DNA of 64,000 nt, from NCBI GenBank assembly GCA_009829735.1, contig CM020620.1, forward strand, positions 27,870,951-27,934,950, given 5' to 3'. Both the position numbers and the translations under genes were made by a program. The stretch comes from Pyropia yezoensis (lineage: Eukaryota; Rhodophyta; Bangiophyceae; Bangiales; Bangiaceae). Position 1 is the first letter of the stretch. Each line of letters starts with the position of its first letter. The notes under the pieces were generated by a model. The model was not told the DNA's origin. It was given only the letters and a program-made list of their open reading frames with translations, and did no database searches. This document shows, in pieces, positions 10,627-21,700 of the stretch.

Positions 10627-10849
10627 GCACTCCCAGCTCCCCCGGCATGGGCGTTGCGCGTATGACAAGAACCACTAGTATTGCCACTGGCATTTCCCTC
10701 ACACACTGAGCCATGTGCCCTCAAGTGCAACTATAGGCAAAGAAAAGTCATTGGTCACAGATTTTATCGACCGAAAGCAAGGAAAAAGAGGTAAGATGGA
10801 GCAATAAAAAAAAAGTAGCAAACGCAGAAACAGCCACGAGCACCCGATC
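10627..10849. other. AT-richer intergenic segment
   Basis: Probably the convergent 3' flanks of the tentative plus-strand gene and the minus-strand gene that follows. An A-run at 10807-10814 is the only notable point. Confidence 0.3.
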
Positions 10850-12479
10850 TCACGTGCTCTTCTCGCGCAGTGCGCGGATCCAGTCATGACAGCTCGCTTC
10901 GTAGCTAGACCGAGCGTCGGCCTTCTCGTCCACACCATCGAGCAGCTGGCTTGTCAACAGACCAACGTCACCCGACCCACACAAAGTCGACCCACGGATA
11001 CCAAACTTGGTCGCGGCGGTCGTCACCACGGCCAAAAAAGATACTCGCTCCCCGCTCTGCTCATCACCGAAAATAAACTCAGTCAGATCAATGCCGGACT
11101 CTGCCGGTGACAGGCGCAGACGAGCAGGGGGAGGCGCCACGGGAGGAACGTCGGCCCCTGCCGCTGCTCTCAAGATCTCAGCGTCGTACTTAGCCCGTCG
11201 CTCCGCACTGATGTCACGACGATCGCCAGGCAAACAGAACAAACCAAGTCGGCAGAACCACCGTGGAGACAATCAAAGCCAGCGGAAAAAAATAGATAGC
11301 ACTCCGGTCGCAACAGTCAGTGTCTTGTCCGCACAGCACCTCCATCAGACCCGTTCCTCCGCCAAGCAGAAGTAAAAAAGAAAAGATAAATCAACATACA
11401 TGCGGTGAGAACCACTGGGGGCTGAGAGAGACAGCACCGACTGGCTGAGCCGCTTCGCTCCCACCCGCTGGGCGGCGGCTTCGGCGCCGTGTAAATTTGC
11501 CAGGGCCGCTTCCGGTGCAAGATCGTCGATGATGCCGCTGGAGCGGCCGGTAGCGGCCGAAATGGCTCCACCCAGCGCAGAGGCACAGGCGGAGAGCCCA
11601 GAGTCGGCCAAACGCGCCTGCTCGCCAGTTGCCACTAAATTGGGCGTCGCCAACCCGGACGCCGAAGACCCCAGTGAACGTAGGGTAGACACCGTCGTGG
11701 TGACGGGGGCGACCGCTCCAACAATGTTCGACACGAGCCCCGCCCGTTCGCTGGCCGTCTCATCCAGCGCCGCGTCCTTCTCGGCGTACGTCGCGCGAAC
11801 CCTCTGAACTTCTGCGAGGAAGAAGGCCGGCGTAGAGCCCTGGCAAACATAGTCGGAATATTCCAGGCGCTTGTGTCCCTTCTTGTTGAAGGAGACGCCT
11901 TTCTCTGTTATGACGCGCTTGAAAAGCCTGGGGTCCAGCGCAATTGTCTTCTGCGTGTGACCCGGACGGCGGCACTTGGGACACCTACGCAGAAGCACAG
12001 CAGGCAACAATAATAAAATGTCACAACGAACAAACACAAACGAGAGTTAAAAAAAAAACACAGAGAAGCGTACCCAGTGCGTAGAAAAATGAACTGGTCA
12101 ACAAGCTGCTATAGCGATATCTCACCATGCGCCCTCATCTAACCGCCACACAAATAAAAAGTATGTACACATGAACGTACATCATACGGCACACGCAGTG
12201 CTGGTTTTGGCAATGCGCCCCGGTGTAAAAAAAGTGGCCAGCAGTCAAGGTGCTCGCGCACTGCAGGTTTCCCGCCACCAGAGCGCACTGACCAAAATAG
12301 TGCCCCTTCCCGTGGGCACCAATCTTCTGGTGGCCGCACGCCCCGCACGCAGGTGTCTTCGGACCTGTCACGCCAGCGCCGGCGGCTGCGTCTGGATGGC
12401 CGACACTGGGCACCTGGGCGGGAGAGGGAGAGGTGGGAGCACCATCTGCTGCATTGTTCGACCAGATCCAGGACATCAT
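10850..12479 (-). CDS. Spliced gene for a Cys-rich, possibly membrane-anchored protein of unknown function
   Basis: Read on the minus strand, exon A (about 12479-12194) starts MMSW and carries paired cysteines (CGACGHQKIGAHGKGHYF, HCQNQHC). Exon B starts at 11984 after a pyrimidine-rich stretch ending in CGTAG and opens with a CPKCRRPGH zinc-knuckle-like motif followed by basic sequence (KRVITEKGVSFNKKGHKRL). Joining the exons keeps phase if the donor GTGCCG at 12193 is used. Exon B ends at 11400 with a textbook GTATGT donor. Downstream, one frame encodes a hydrophobic span (IYFFPLALIVSTVVLPTWFV, about 11310-11230) and another an Ala/Arg-rich tail ending at a TGA at 10850; their connection is not resolved. 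I do not recognise the family; it may be host or mobile-element derived. Conserved cysteines suggest metal binding. Confidence 0.45.
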
Positions 12480-14655
12480 AAAAATAAAACATTGGCATGC
12501 CGCATCACTCGAGCATTGTCAGAATTAATTGCATCACGCGCAGATCATGCGGTGCGGCAGAGCACCAGCGTTCCACACATATCTAATGGCCCCCCACCAA
12601 TGATTCCCACCATGACGCACCTGTCTCACGGCTCATTGTTATGGCTGGAGCGCAGTCGGCGATCGGGTTGGGAGTGGGTGGGAAGTTGATCGGGGCTGGA
12701 GGGGGGAGCATGCGCCGAGGTCGGCTGGTGGGGGTGCCCTCGTCACGGGGACGCCCGGTGGGAAGAAGACGGTGACGACAACGGTGGTGTCGACGACGGT
12801 GGCCGACGTCCGACGTCCCTGTTCAGCCGTCAGCTGAAATGGCAACCAATTAGCGAAGAAACTAAACATCTCCCGCCATTGGTTTGGTTGGTTCTTGGAT
12901 ATGCAATAGTATTCAAGTAGATTCTAGTACGTAGTGTACCTCTTCATGTTCCAGATCTGTACATTCCTGATGCGAGTACAGCTTGTACATTTGGCATCGT
13001 GCTGTAATGGTGTGCGAAACATGTTACCATGCGTGTTGTGCACCTCAACATGCATGAGCTACTTTATAGGGGATGCACAATAAGAGTTCGCTTCGGTTTA
13101 ATATCAGTCAATCCTCGTACGCTTAACCAAAAGTGGTTCGCTTGACAACCCCTGGTGCTCATGAGCCTTTGCAGACTTGAAGACGCGGGTGAAAGGCATA
13201 TTTAAATAGCCCATTGAAATCTGTTCCACGAAAGTGTGTAGAACATTTGTCTAATATGTACCCAGGTGCAGAAGCCTGGCATGAGGGCGAGCGGCCAGAG
13301 CGCGCCTTCCGTCACCGGTGGCGGTGCACCGCGCCCGTTACGAGGAGCGCCTCGGCAGGATATCCGATACTCCTCGCCTCCCCTTCCTGCAAAACCTTTC
13401 GCCCCCACGCCCCGCTGCAGCTGCCGCCGCCTGCCCTTGCCGACGCCACCCGACCCGCCACGGGGCCCCACCGTCGGGTGCCCCGTCAGCACCCCCACCG
13501 CGCCCGGTGGCATGGCGGAGCCATTCGACGGAGGTCGGCTCGCCGCACGGGTCCTCTTCGCCGTTGCGAAGGAGTGGCTCTCCCCTTGGCCCCCGCTCGC
13601 CGGCAGCAACTCCCCACCCTCACCGCCCAGGGTGGGAGTTTGGGCAGTGGCTGACTTGCATGCGGTGCCCTGGCCCCGACCTTAGCCCCCCTTGACGCGT
13701 CGCCCCCCGTCTTTCTGTCACCGCTGCCCACTCCGCCCATGACACGTGCCCTTGAGAGATGGTGCGCCGCGTCAGTCCCTTGGTGGTGACCCCTTCCGCC
13801 TGCGCCGACGTGGTTTTGTGGGCTGGACGGTGGGAGGGGGAGGGGGGAAGGGTTCCGACGGGCACCTAACCATTGATTGAGCGGAGAGGCCGCCACGATT
13901 TCCGAACGGAGTCCCCGCCCCCTCCTGCTCGGCCCGCCACTTAATTTTGTTTGGAGCCACCGTCGACGCGGTGTGTCCCCCGACGCCCTTGGCAGTGGCC
14001 AAGGGCTGTCAAGCTCGCGGTGGGTTCGCCACGGGGCCCGCCCAGCAGTGACGTACACGGTGGGGCTGAGGAGGGGGGGAGGGGGGGAGGGGGGGGGGGG
14101 GGGGGCGAGGCGACCGACCAACTTGAGTACGCGCCACGGCTGCCGGGCTGCCGCAGCAGTGCCGGGCTGCCGCGGCAGCCCGGTGGGCGCCTGATCCGCG
14201 CCTCGCCCTTTGTACCCCTGCCCGTTGTCCGAGTGTGTCGTCCGTCGCGGCGGGGGGGGGGAGTAGGGGGGGGGGGGGGGGGGGGGGGGCGCTGGCGGCC
14301 ACAGCGGCGGCCACGCCCGCGGCTGTCCTGGTGGGTGAGATGTGCGCGCTATCCTCGAGCCGCGCCCGTCCCGCCACGTCTGCTGCCAGGCGGCGGCCGG
14401 CCGGCTGGCGGGCTGTTGCCGTGGCCGCTGCTATGCACGGAGGGCGGGGGCCTGGGGTGTGGGGGGATGGATGAATGGATGACTGCCAGGCCGCCCAGGG
14501 GAGAGGGGCGGTGTGGGGGGGGCGGTCGCGGCCTCCTCCTCCAGTCGCGGTTGCCGGTCGGCCGACCGGCTGGACTGACTGGTCGATTATACGCCATGGC
14601 GTGACGGGTGTTCCAGGTCGCTGTCAAGGCGCTCGCCTGCCTGTCCGGCGGTTCT
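12480..14655. other. Intergenic: AT-richer part, then GC low-complexity
   Basis: 12880-13250 is AT-richer and has no convincing frame. 13250-14600 is GC-rich, with overlapping open frames on both strands, G runs up to about 20 (14090-14105, 14271-14289) and a perfect 22-bp palindrome at 14162-14183. None of the frames shows a motif, and I call no gene. Confidence 0.4.
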
Positions 14656-14664
14656 TATATATAT
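14656..14664 (+). promoter_or_regulatory. TATA-box candidate
   Basis: TATATATAT in otherwise GC-rich DNA, about 220 bp before the ATG at 14882. That is compatible with a promoter plus 5' leader for the secreted protein gene. Confidence 0.45.
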
Positions 14665-14881
14665 GGGCCGCGGCCGACGTTGGTCTGGTTATTTTTGCGA
14701 CGGTCCATCCTCCCGTGAACGTACCGGGGCAAGACGCTTGAAGTGGCTTCGTAGGCCAAGGACCCTGCCCACTTTCCTCCCCCTGGCGCTCTTCCTTACC
14801 CTGCCCAGCTTGCCCGTACGCCGGCGCTTTGCTCTCTACTGTCCCCCTCTCATACGGGTACGCACTTTCCCCTTCCCCATC

Positions 14882-15703
14882 ATGGCCCGCGCCTGTCGCA
14901 TTCTAGCCACGGCCGCTGCTGCCGCTGCTGCCGCCACCCTGCTGGTGCTGGCTGCTCACCCCACCGGTGGCGCCCGTGCCCGTCGGTGCGACTTTCCCTC
15001 TGTGTACAAGGGCGTGCGCGGGGTGGTGTCCATTGAGGCCGAGTGGCAAGCACCCAGCGTGCCCGCCGGCCGCGAGAGCCCATGGAGCCGCTCCTACCGC
15101 AGGGTCGGCAGCGGGCGGCCGACGACGCGGCGGCCCAAGGCCAACGCCACCTTCATGGTGTACAAGAAGGACAGCCGGTCGGGGCGAACGGACAGGCCTC
15201 CCCGTTCCAATGCTGCCAACCCGCCAGTTCTGACCTTTCCCTTCACGGTGGACATTGCTGGCTACTACCGCGTCCTCTTGCGGTCGGCGGCGGAGCACCC
15301 CACGGAGCACAATGACGCGTGGGTGCGGCTGCCCGACCCCCACCGCGACCTCTACGGCTTTGTCCGCCGCCGGTGGTCGGACGATAAGACGTGGCGGCCG
15401 TTGCAGCTCGAGGGCTCGCGGGGCTACGTCAAGACCTACCAGAATGTTGGCAAGAACCAGCCGACCTTTGGAACTTTTACCATTGACCACAAGCCGTCTG
15501 TGATGGTCACCCGCTGGCTTACGCCCGGCCGCAAGTACAAGATGCAAGTGGCGGGGCGCAGCACCCGCTGGGCGCTGGACCGGGTGGTGCTGTTCAAGTG
15601 TGCGCGGGACGACAGTGAGAGCTGTGTCTCGGACGAAGGGCCAGGATACTTGCGCGCGATTGGAGCGAGGACGAGCTGGTGCCGCCGCAGCACCCGTACC
15701 TAG
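14882..15703 (+). CDS. Secreted protein with a carbohydrate-binding-like beta-sandwich domain
   Basis: 273 residues. The ATG at 14882 is chosen because a textbook signal peptide follows (MARACRILATAAAAAAAATL, cleavage expected near GGARA-RR at about 35). The mature part starts with VVSIEAEWQAP, and then has FTVDIAGYYRVLLRS, HNDAWVRLPD, PSVMVTRWLTPGRKYKMQVA and STRWALDRVVLFKC. The order (acidic/aromatic start, 'yYrv..RS', 'nDaWVrl', W, final 'GRS...iDrvvl') is that of CBM6/malectin-like modules in polysaccharide-binding proteins. The likely place is the wall or extracellular matrix. No catalytic domain is visible. The last 20 or so codons (ARTSWCRRSTRT) look unlike coding; the frame one step over reads on as DWSEDELVPPQHPYLDSS, so an indel or small intron near 15640 may hide the true C-terminus. 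Confidence 0.7.
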   Translation: MARACRILATAAAAAAAATLLVLAAHPTGGARARRCDFPSVYKGVRGVVSIEAEWQAPSVPAGRESPWSRSYRRVGSGRPTTRRPKANATFMVYKKDSRSGRTDRPPRSNAANPPVLTFPFTVDIAGYYRVLLRSAAEHPTEHNDAWVRLPDPHRDLYGFVRRRWSDDKTWRPLQLEGSRGYVKTYQNVGKNQPTFGTFTIDHKPSVMVTRWLTPGRKYKMQVAGRSTRWALDRVVLFKCARDDSESCVSDEGPGYLRAIGARTSWCRRSTRT

Positions 15704-16106
15704 ACTCCTCCCGACGGGGACCAGAGGGCGCGTGGGGGGGGTTCAGGTGACCGGGCGCCGCACCCGACGACAGCCAACTTGGCAACGGGAAGGTGAGGGT
15801 GTGGGTGCAGTCATCCTCCACAGGGATCGACGCTTTGTGCCGGAGACCAGCATACCCATTTACTGTAGGCTTTGACGAAACTGTACATCATTCGTGGTTG
15901 TCCGCTTGGCCCGAAGGCTCGAGATGCAGGAGATGCCTGTCTAATGCACTGCATGTTCCCCGCGAGAGCAACCACTACTGCCAACCACGGTACGCGCACA
16001 CACCAGAAACAACACCCTCCCCACGCCGACAGACGGTCTGGATTGTCACCAACGCCCGACGCTCGCAACGGCTGCCATTCATCTTCCACCGCAGCCGACT
16101 TTCCGC
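15704..16106. other. Convergent intergenic region
   Basis: It lies between the stops of the secreted protein gene (plus) and the Cys-rich membrane protein gene (minus). No gene or repeat is seen; it presumably holds both 3' UTRs. Confidence 0.4.
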
Positions 16107-16730
16107 TCACTTGACCGACGTTCCAGGGTAGCCTGGCGGTGGCCCGCCGGATGGTCCGCCCCCCCCCCATCCCGGGTAGTCCGCCGGCGGCGGATAGCCT
16201 GGGTACCCTCCATGCACCGGGGGCGGCGGCGGCGGCGGCATTGACCCCTCTGTCGGATTCGTTCCGTACACGGGTGGCACGACCGCCGCCCGCGCCTTTC
16301 GGCGGCGCACCAGAAAAGAGAAAAGCGCCGCAATGCCCACCAGCGCGCCCAGGGCGGCCGCCACCAGCAGCACAATCCCCGCCGGCCGCACCGAGTCCAC
16401 ATCGCAGTAGCAGTTGGCCCAGGTGCGCCCATTGGTGCACGTCCTAACGGCTGAACTGCGGCAGCAGGTGCGGCGCCAAAACCACGAGCCGCAGCTCTTC
16501 CCAAACGGAGACGTGCAGGGGAAGAGGGAGGTAGAACACAAGCGCAGGCAATCCGCGCCGCTGAGCAAGACGTCGCCGCCAGGGCAGTCGGCTGCAGCGG
16601 GACGCGGCAGGGCCACAAAGAAGAAGATGCAAAAGCAGAGGGAGAAAACCGTGGTGACGAGCGCGGGGAGCGAGTGCGGGGGGGAGGAGCCCCTCGAACT
16701 GCGACCCCACCCGTTAACGAAACGCATCAT
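16107..16730 (-). CDS. Small Cys-rich single-pass membrane protein with a Pro/Gly/Tyr cytoplasmic tail
   Basis: 207 residues from a double ATG at 16730/16727. The open frame extends 188 codons further upstream, but that part lacks coding character, and the ATG pair is placed right before a signal sequence (LVTTVFSLCFCIFFFVALPR, cleavage near AAA-DCPGG, about residue 48). An ectodomain of some 75 residues has about a dozen cysteines (CTSPFGKSCGSWFWRRTCC, CTNGRTWANCYCDVD). A transmembrane helix (AGIVLLVAAALGALVGIAAL) and a basic stop-transfer (RRRK) follow. The tail is PPPPPPP then YPGYPPPADYPGWGGG, resembling the proline-rich tails of shisa-like or annexin-type proteins. Type I topology is inferred. 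I do not recognise the ectodomain. It is divergently arranged with the hydroxy-acid oxidase gene. Confidence 0.7.
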   Translation of the reverse strand: MMRFVNGWGRSSRGSSPPHSLPALVTTVFSLCFCIFFFVALPRPAAADCPGGDVLLSGADCLRLCSTSLFPCTSPFGKSCGSWFWRRTCCRSSAVRTCTNGRTWANCYCDVDSVRPAGIVLLVAAALGALVGIAALFSFLVRRRKARAAVVPPVYGTNPTEGSMPPPPPPPVHGGYPGYPPPADYPGWGGGGPSGGPPPGYPGTSVK

Positions 16731-17391
16731 GCAAGAGTGGTTCCAGACAGTCCGGGGGGGGGGGGGAACCGCAGAGTGGGAGAGGGGATGGGCACCTGAT
16801 GCGGCGAAAGGACGTGTGGGGGTCCCAGAAGAGAGGGGTCGCTCCTGTCGTATGTAGGTGTAGGACACGAATAAGTGCTTACTGGCTACGTATACATCCC
16901 ACCCAAGATGTATGCGTCGACGCGCCTCACGAAAACTGGTCCCAGCAGCGACGTGTCCAATGGCCAATCGTGCAGAGGGTTGGCACTGTCCGCGGAGGTC
17001 CACCGTGGCCATGTTGTCAACATGTCCTCTGACCCTGGTGCTGGAGCCGCCCAATCGAAAGGATGCTACACACTCCAATCGTCTGCAGCTGAGTCGCGCG
17101 AGGAGCTCGACACCGACACCTCGTAGATCTCGTGGAAGATCGCGAACAGACATACGAAGGACATAAGTTGTAATTGACAACTTGACATCGGAAATTACAC
17201 TTCGACTGAGCTCCCAGTCCACGTCGCGCGTCTCTGCCAGCTCGTACGCAGCCGCGCCGCTGCTCACATGGCCCCCATGCCTCCATATGCGCATAGTGAG
17301 TAAATATTATACGTGCGTTTTCTCACTTCCGCTTTTCCTTATACCTTTGTTCGTGGGGAACAGCGCTGAGCGACAGCGGTGGGTCGCCATC
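16731..17391. promoter_or_regulatory. Divergent intergenic region, presumed bidirectional promoter
   Basis: 660 bp between two divergent ATGs (16730 minus, 17392 plus). An AT-rich patch (TAAATATTATAC, 17301-17312), 80 bp before the plus-strand ATG, is a possible core promoter for the oxidase. A G run lies at 16757-16766 near the minus start. Both flanking frames stay open into the region, but without coding composition. Confidence 0.35.
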
Positions 17392-18714
17392 ATGACTCAA
17401 GGGGAGCCCCCCTCCCGCCCCCCGCCTCCCGCCCCCTTTTCCTTTACCCCCCCTGACGGGTCGGGCCTCCCCCGGCTGATGCTCAATGCGGCCGACTGGC
17501 AGGCAGCCGCCGAGTCTGTCCTCCCACGCTCCGTCTATGACTACTACGCTGCGGGAGCCGACGACCGGACGACGCTCGCGGCCAACCCCGCGGCGCTGGC
17601 GGCCCACCGCCTCCGCCCGCGGGTGCTGGTCCCCGTCGGGGGCACCTCCCCCGCAACCACCCTGCTGGGCTCGTCGCTGGCGGCGCCGATTGTGATTGCG
17701 CCCACGGCCATGCAGCGTATGGCGCACCCAGAGGGGGAGGCCGCGGTGGCCCGCGCGGCGGCGGCGGCGGGCCTGCCCATGACGCTGTCGACAATGGCGA
17801 CAACGTCACTCGAGGGGGTGGCCGCCGCCGTACCCGGCGGGGGGGGCGTCCGCTGGTTCCAGCTCTACGTCTTTAGGGGTCCCGCCCGTGCCACCACCGA
17901 GGCGCTGGTGCGGCGCGCCGAAGCGGCGGGCTACACCGCCCTCGTCCTCACCGCCGACGCACCCGTGTATGGTAACCGCGAGGCAGACGTGCGCAACGGC
18001 TTTTCTCTCCCGCCGGGCTTGCGGCTGGCCAACTTCATGGGCGACGCGCCGCCCCAAGACGAGGAGGGTGGCGCAGAACAGGGGGCAGACGAGGAAGGGG
18101 GGGCGGCGGCGGCGGGGGGCGGCGGCGCCATTGCCGATATGGATGCCTCGGTGGCGGGCGGGAGCGGCCTCGCCGCCTTTGGCGACGCCATGCTCGACGC
18201 AGACCTGTCGACCGACTGCATCGCCTGGCTCCGCACCCTCACCTCCCTGCCCATCCTGGTCAAGGGCGTCCTCCGCGCCGACGACGCGGCGGCGGCCATG
18301 GCCGCGGGCGCGGCGGGGGTGGTCGTGTCCAACCACGGGGCGAGGCAGCTTGACGGGGCGGTGACGTCCGTCATGGCGCTCCGTGGAGTGGTGGAGGCGG
18401 TCAAGCGACCGCCGCCAGGCGGGCCCCCTCCCGGGGTGGTGCTCGTTGACGGCGGCTTCCGCCGCGGCACAGACGTGCTCAAGGCGCTCGCGCTGGGCGC
18501 CGACGCGGTGCTGCTGGGCCGCCCCGTCTTGTGGGCCCTGGCGGTGGGGGGGCAAGCGGGGGTGGCGGCCCTGCTGGGCAGCCTCATCGACGAGACCCGC
18601 CGTGCCATGATGCTGGCGGGCGTGCCCTCCTGGGACCGCATCCCGCCGGGGCTCGTCGTGCTCCCAGACGGGCGGATTGCGGATGACGCGCCGGTGGACG
18701 CGTCGGGGTGGTGA
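17392..18714 (+). CDS. FMN-dependent (S)-2-hydroxy-acid oxidase (glycolate/lactate oxidase family)
   Basis: 440 residues from the ATG at 17392. This is a TIM-barrel flavoprotein that oxidises glycolate or lactate to the 2-oxo acid with O2, giving H2O2. Family signatures run in order: YDYYAAGADDRTTLAAN; APIVIAPTAMQRMAHPEGE; LPMTLSTMAT; WFQLYVFRG; VLTADAPVYGNREADVRNGF; ILVKGV with flavin-contacting Lys291; SNHGARQLDG with catalytic His315 and substrate-binding Arg318; VDGGFRRGTDVLKALALGA and LLGRP for the FMN phosphate. It is longer than the usual ~365 residues because of a Pro-rich N-terminus (about 30 residues) and an acidic/Gly insert at about 220-245 in the mobile loop, as in many family members. 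No C-terminal SKL-type peroxisome signal is seen (ends DASGW). Substrate (glycolate or lactate) cannot be told from sequence. Intronless. Confidence 0.92.
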   Translation: MTQGEPPSRPPPPAPFSFTPPDGSGLPRLMLNAADWQAAAESVLPRSVYDYYAAGADDRTTLAANPAALAAHRLRPRVLVPVGGTSPATTLLGSSLAAPIVIAPTAMQRMAHPEGEAAVARAAAAAGLPMTLSTMATTSLEGVAAAVPGGGGVRWFQLYVFRGPARATTEALVRRAEAAGYTALVLTADAPVYGNREADVRNGFSLPPGLRLANFMGDAPPQDEEGGAEQGADEEGGAAAAGGGGAIADMDASVAGGSGLAAFGDAMLDADLSTDCIAWLRTLTSLPILVKGVLRADDAAAAMAAGAAGVVVSNHGARQLDGAVTSVMALRGVVEAVKRPPPGGPPPGVVLVDGGFRRGTDVLKALALGADAVLLGRPVLWALAVGGQAGVAALLGSLIDETRRAMMLAGVPSWDRIPPGLVVLPDGRIADDAPVDASGW

Positions 18715-21700
18715 AGGTGGTGGCGGTTTTGTGGTGGGGGGGAAAGGGGGGTACCGTCTTGAGGCGCTCACTCGGAGGTGCTCTGGAAAGGCGTGGCCGT
18801 CGAGAACAGCCGCGTCCGCGGTGCAACCATCCCGGGGGCGGTAGTGGCGGAGGGCGGGGCCACTGGCAGCGCCCCCCTCGCAGGCGGTTACTGCTTTGGA
18901 GCGTCTCCTCCCTCCCTCTCACTCCCTTGTGTAGTTGTCCGTTGTCGATGGGGGGGCGCAGTTGTGTCATCACCGTCGTGACCGACGTAGGCGGGCGTGC
19001 GTGCGGCCGGGTGGGGGGCGGGCGGCTCGGGCGGGCGGGCGGACGGGCGGACGGGGAGCGCCGAGTGGCACAACTCAGTGGGTCCGCCTCCGCTCTCTTG
19101 GCCGTCGGCAGCCCTCTGTTCACTCGAGCCTTCCCCCGCCCCCCCCTCGCACCTCACGACCGAGCGGGGAGCCATCGTGCCGTCATGGCCGACGTGGCAA
19201 TATGTATGTACAGTACAAACAGACGATGTGGCCAACGTGGGCGGACGGGCTGGCGGACGGGCGGGCGTGGACCCGGTCGGGTAGTCAAACGCAGGGTCTA
19301 ATTTTTCCGCTTTTGTGGGACGACGTCGGCCGACACCACCGAGCCCCCCCGCCCCCCCCCCTGCGCCATGCGGGTCCCCACCGTTCGAGAAAAAAATCTG
19401 CATACACCTCACCCCTTGCTTCCTCTCCTCCCTCCCCTTTTCCCCCTCACCCGACTCTTCGACCCCGTTCGGCCGCATACATACGGCAGGTAGTGTCGAG
19501 TATTTCTTGCACCCTGTCACCCTCGTCCGTCGCCGGGGCAGTCAGCCCCTGTTACCCTCTTCTTTTCAGGGCAACCACAGCCGCGAGCGCTTTGTGGTCC
19601 TGCACGCACCGCGCGCGTGGCCTGCATACAAATGCGCGCGGAGAGGGGGGGGCGGGCGAGGGGGGAGCGGGGTCGAAGCGAGCGGGGGGCACAGAGGATG
19701 GTCAGGGACGGGGGACGGGGGCAGACGTTTGGGCGTGGGGGGGTCTGGCGACCCCGACCCCGTCATCCTTCCACCCCCCGTGCGGTCCGGGCCGTCTCGA
19801 GGTCACGTTCGGAGGCGGCGTTTTTTGGGGGGAGGGTCTTGCCCCGGGACGGCGGGTGCCAGGCTGGCATGGTTCGCCTCTCCCCAGAGGCGCCCGGAGG
19901 GGCGTCCCACGCCTTGGCGCAAACACTTTTGGCCCCGACGCCCAGGCCAAGGTTGGCGGACCGACAGCCCGAAAGAAACCCACCACGGTGTCCCTGCACC
20001 GTCACCTGTGCGCATTGACGTGCACGCACCGCAGTGTGGTGGGAGTGAGCCGCCACAGCAATGGAAGGGCGGCCTCGTTGAGTCTGGCTCGGCCTCTGGG
20101 TGCGCCTCGTTCCACAGCCCAGCGACGTCGTCCCACCGCGTCACGGGGAGGGACGGGTCGGGACGGGGCGCCCCCCCCCCCCCCCGCCTACCCCCCCCCC
20201 CTCAGCTCTCCCCCGTTAGGGGTGGGGTGCCCAAGAAAGAGGACGTCCCTCCCAATACCACTCTTTTCTCAGCGGGAGCCCCGAGGGCCGGTGGTTGTCC
20301 CCACCCTCCCACAGTGGCCGCCACCTCAAAGACCAGCCACGCCCTGTGGATCCCCCGCGGCAGGTTGCAAGAGGGCTGCTGTTTGCGCGGGCGCCGCCGC
20401 CACACCCGCCCACCCATGCATCCTCCCCGGCCGCCAACAAAAATGGGCTGCACCTGTCAGAGCAACGCAAGCCGCTCCCAGGGAGGTTGACGACAGTTTT
20501 ATAGCCACCCCCCCCCCTCCTCCCACGTGCTACCCCGCCCCAACGCACCCTCCCACACAAAAATAGATACAGAACTTGTCTGTGTTAGGCTGACGAGATC
20601 CGGGCCGCTCCGGCCAACGAGCGAAGCGCGTCCGTCAAAGCGGCCAATGATGGGGAAAAGAGAAAGAGCGAACGGGAGAAAAGAAAAAGAGTCTGCCCGT
20701 GCGTTCTAATGAAGGTCCAAGGGGCGAGAGAAAGAAAAGAGGACGTCTGCCTGTCTTCGCTGTGAACGGCAGAGAAATGAGTTGCACCAGACTGTTGCGA
20801 GCCTCACCTGCAGATACGGTGGCTCCACGGCTCCTCCTCCTTCCGGGATCCGCGCCCCACCCCCCCCTTCCGCGCCCCCCCCCCCACAGACGAGAAACCG
20901 AAAGCCCTGACAGTGACATTATCCACGGGGGCCGAGACCGCCGGCGGCTCACCCAGCCTCCTCCCCCCCCCAACGCCGGCGGCTGAGGAGCTATCCCGTG
21001 GGGTCCCCCCCCCCCCAACCGCCGCCCCTATCGCCAGTGTCAGAAGCGGGAGCCAAAGCTGGCCGATGCGGTCGCCCGCCCCGACGCCTCCCCCCTCCCC
21101 CCCACTCCCACCGCCCTCCCGTCCCGCGCTTCCGATCCGCACACACAAGTAGCCTTTGTCCTGGGCGTGTGGCGCACGCAGGACGGCTTCCCTGGTAGGC
21201 CCACCCGCATCGTTTTCAACGCCGTTTGACAGGGCGAGGGGGAGGGGAGCTGTGGCACGGCCGGTAGTGGACAATCTCCCCTACCGCCCTCCCCCCCCAA
21301 CCGCCACTCCCCCACCCCCACCCCCCAACCCCCGCCCCACCCTCCGCTCTCGATCAAGGGCTGCCACTGGCAGAGGATGCCGCCTCCCCAGACGAGGCTA
21401 CCGTCGCCGCTACCACCACCGCAGCCGCCGCCGCAGCTACTGCCGTCACCGCGGCCGCGGCTGCGGCTGCCGCCGCTGCCGTTTTTCTTTCTGTTGTTTC
21501 CCTCTGGCAGCAGGCGCTTTCGAGCCTCGGCTGTTACGAGCCCCGCCGCAGACACCCGCCGCCTGTGCAACCGCCGTCGCCGCTGCCGCCCCGCATTGCG
21601 CCGCGGCAGTGCCGTCGGTACTGCTCTCCTCCAGTTTCCTCCTCTGCTGCCCCGCGCCCCACCGCGCCCCCTTACCCCCCCCCACCCCCCTCACTTCCTC

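Noticed and set aside
16731..17294. 188-codon upstream extension of the Cys-rich membrane protein frame
   Set aside because: Lacks coding character, and would bury the signal peptide inside the protein.
18935..20566. 543-codon plus-strand frame and the overlapping 391-codon frame
   Set aside because: No motif, no convincing start, composition follows the base bias; both strands are equally open.
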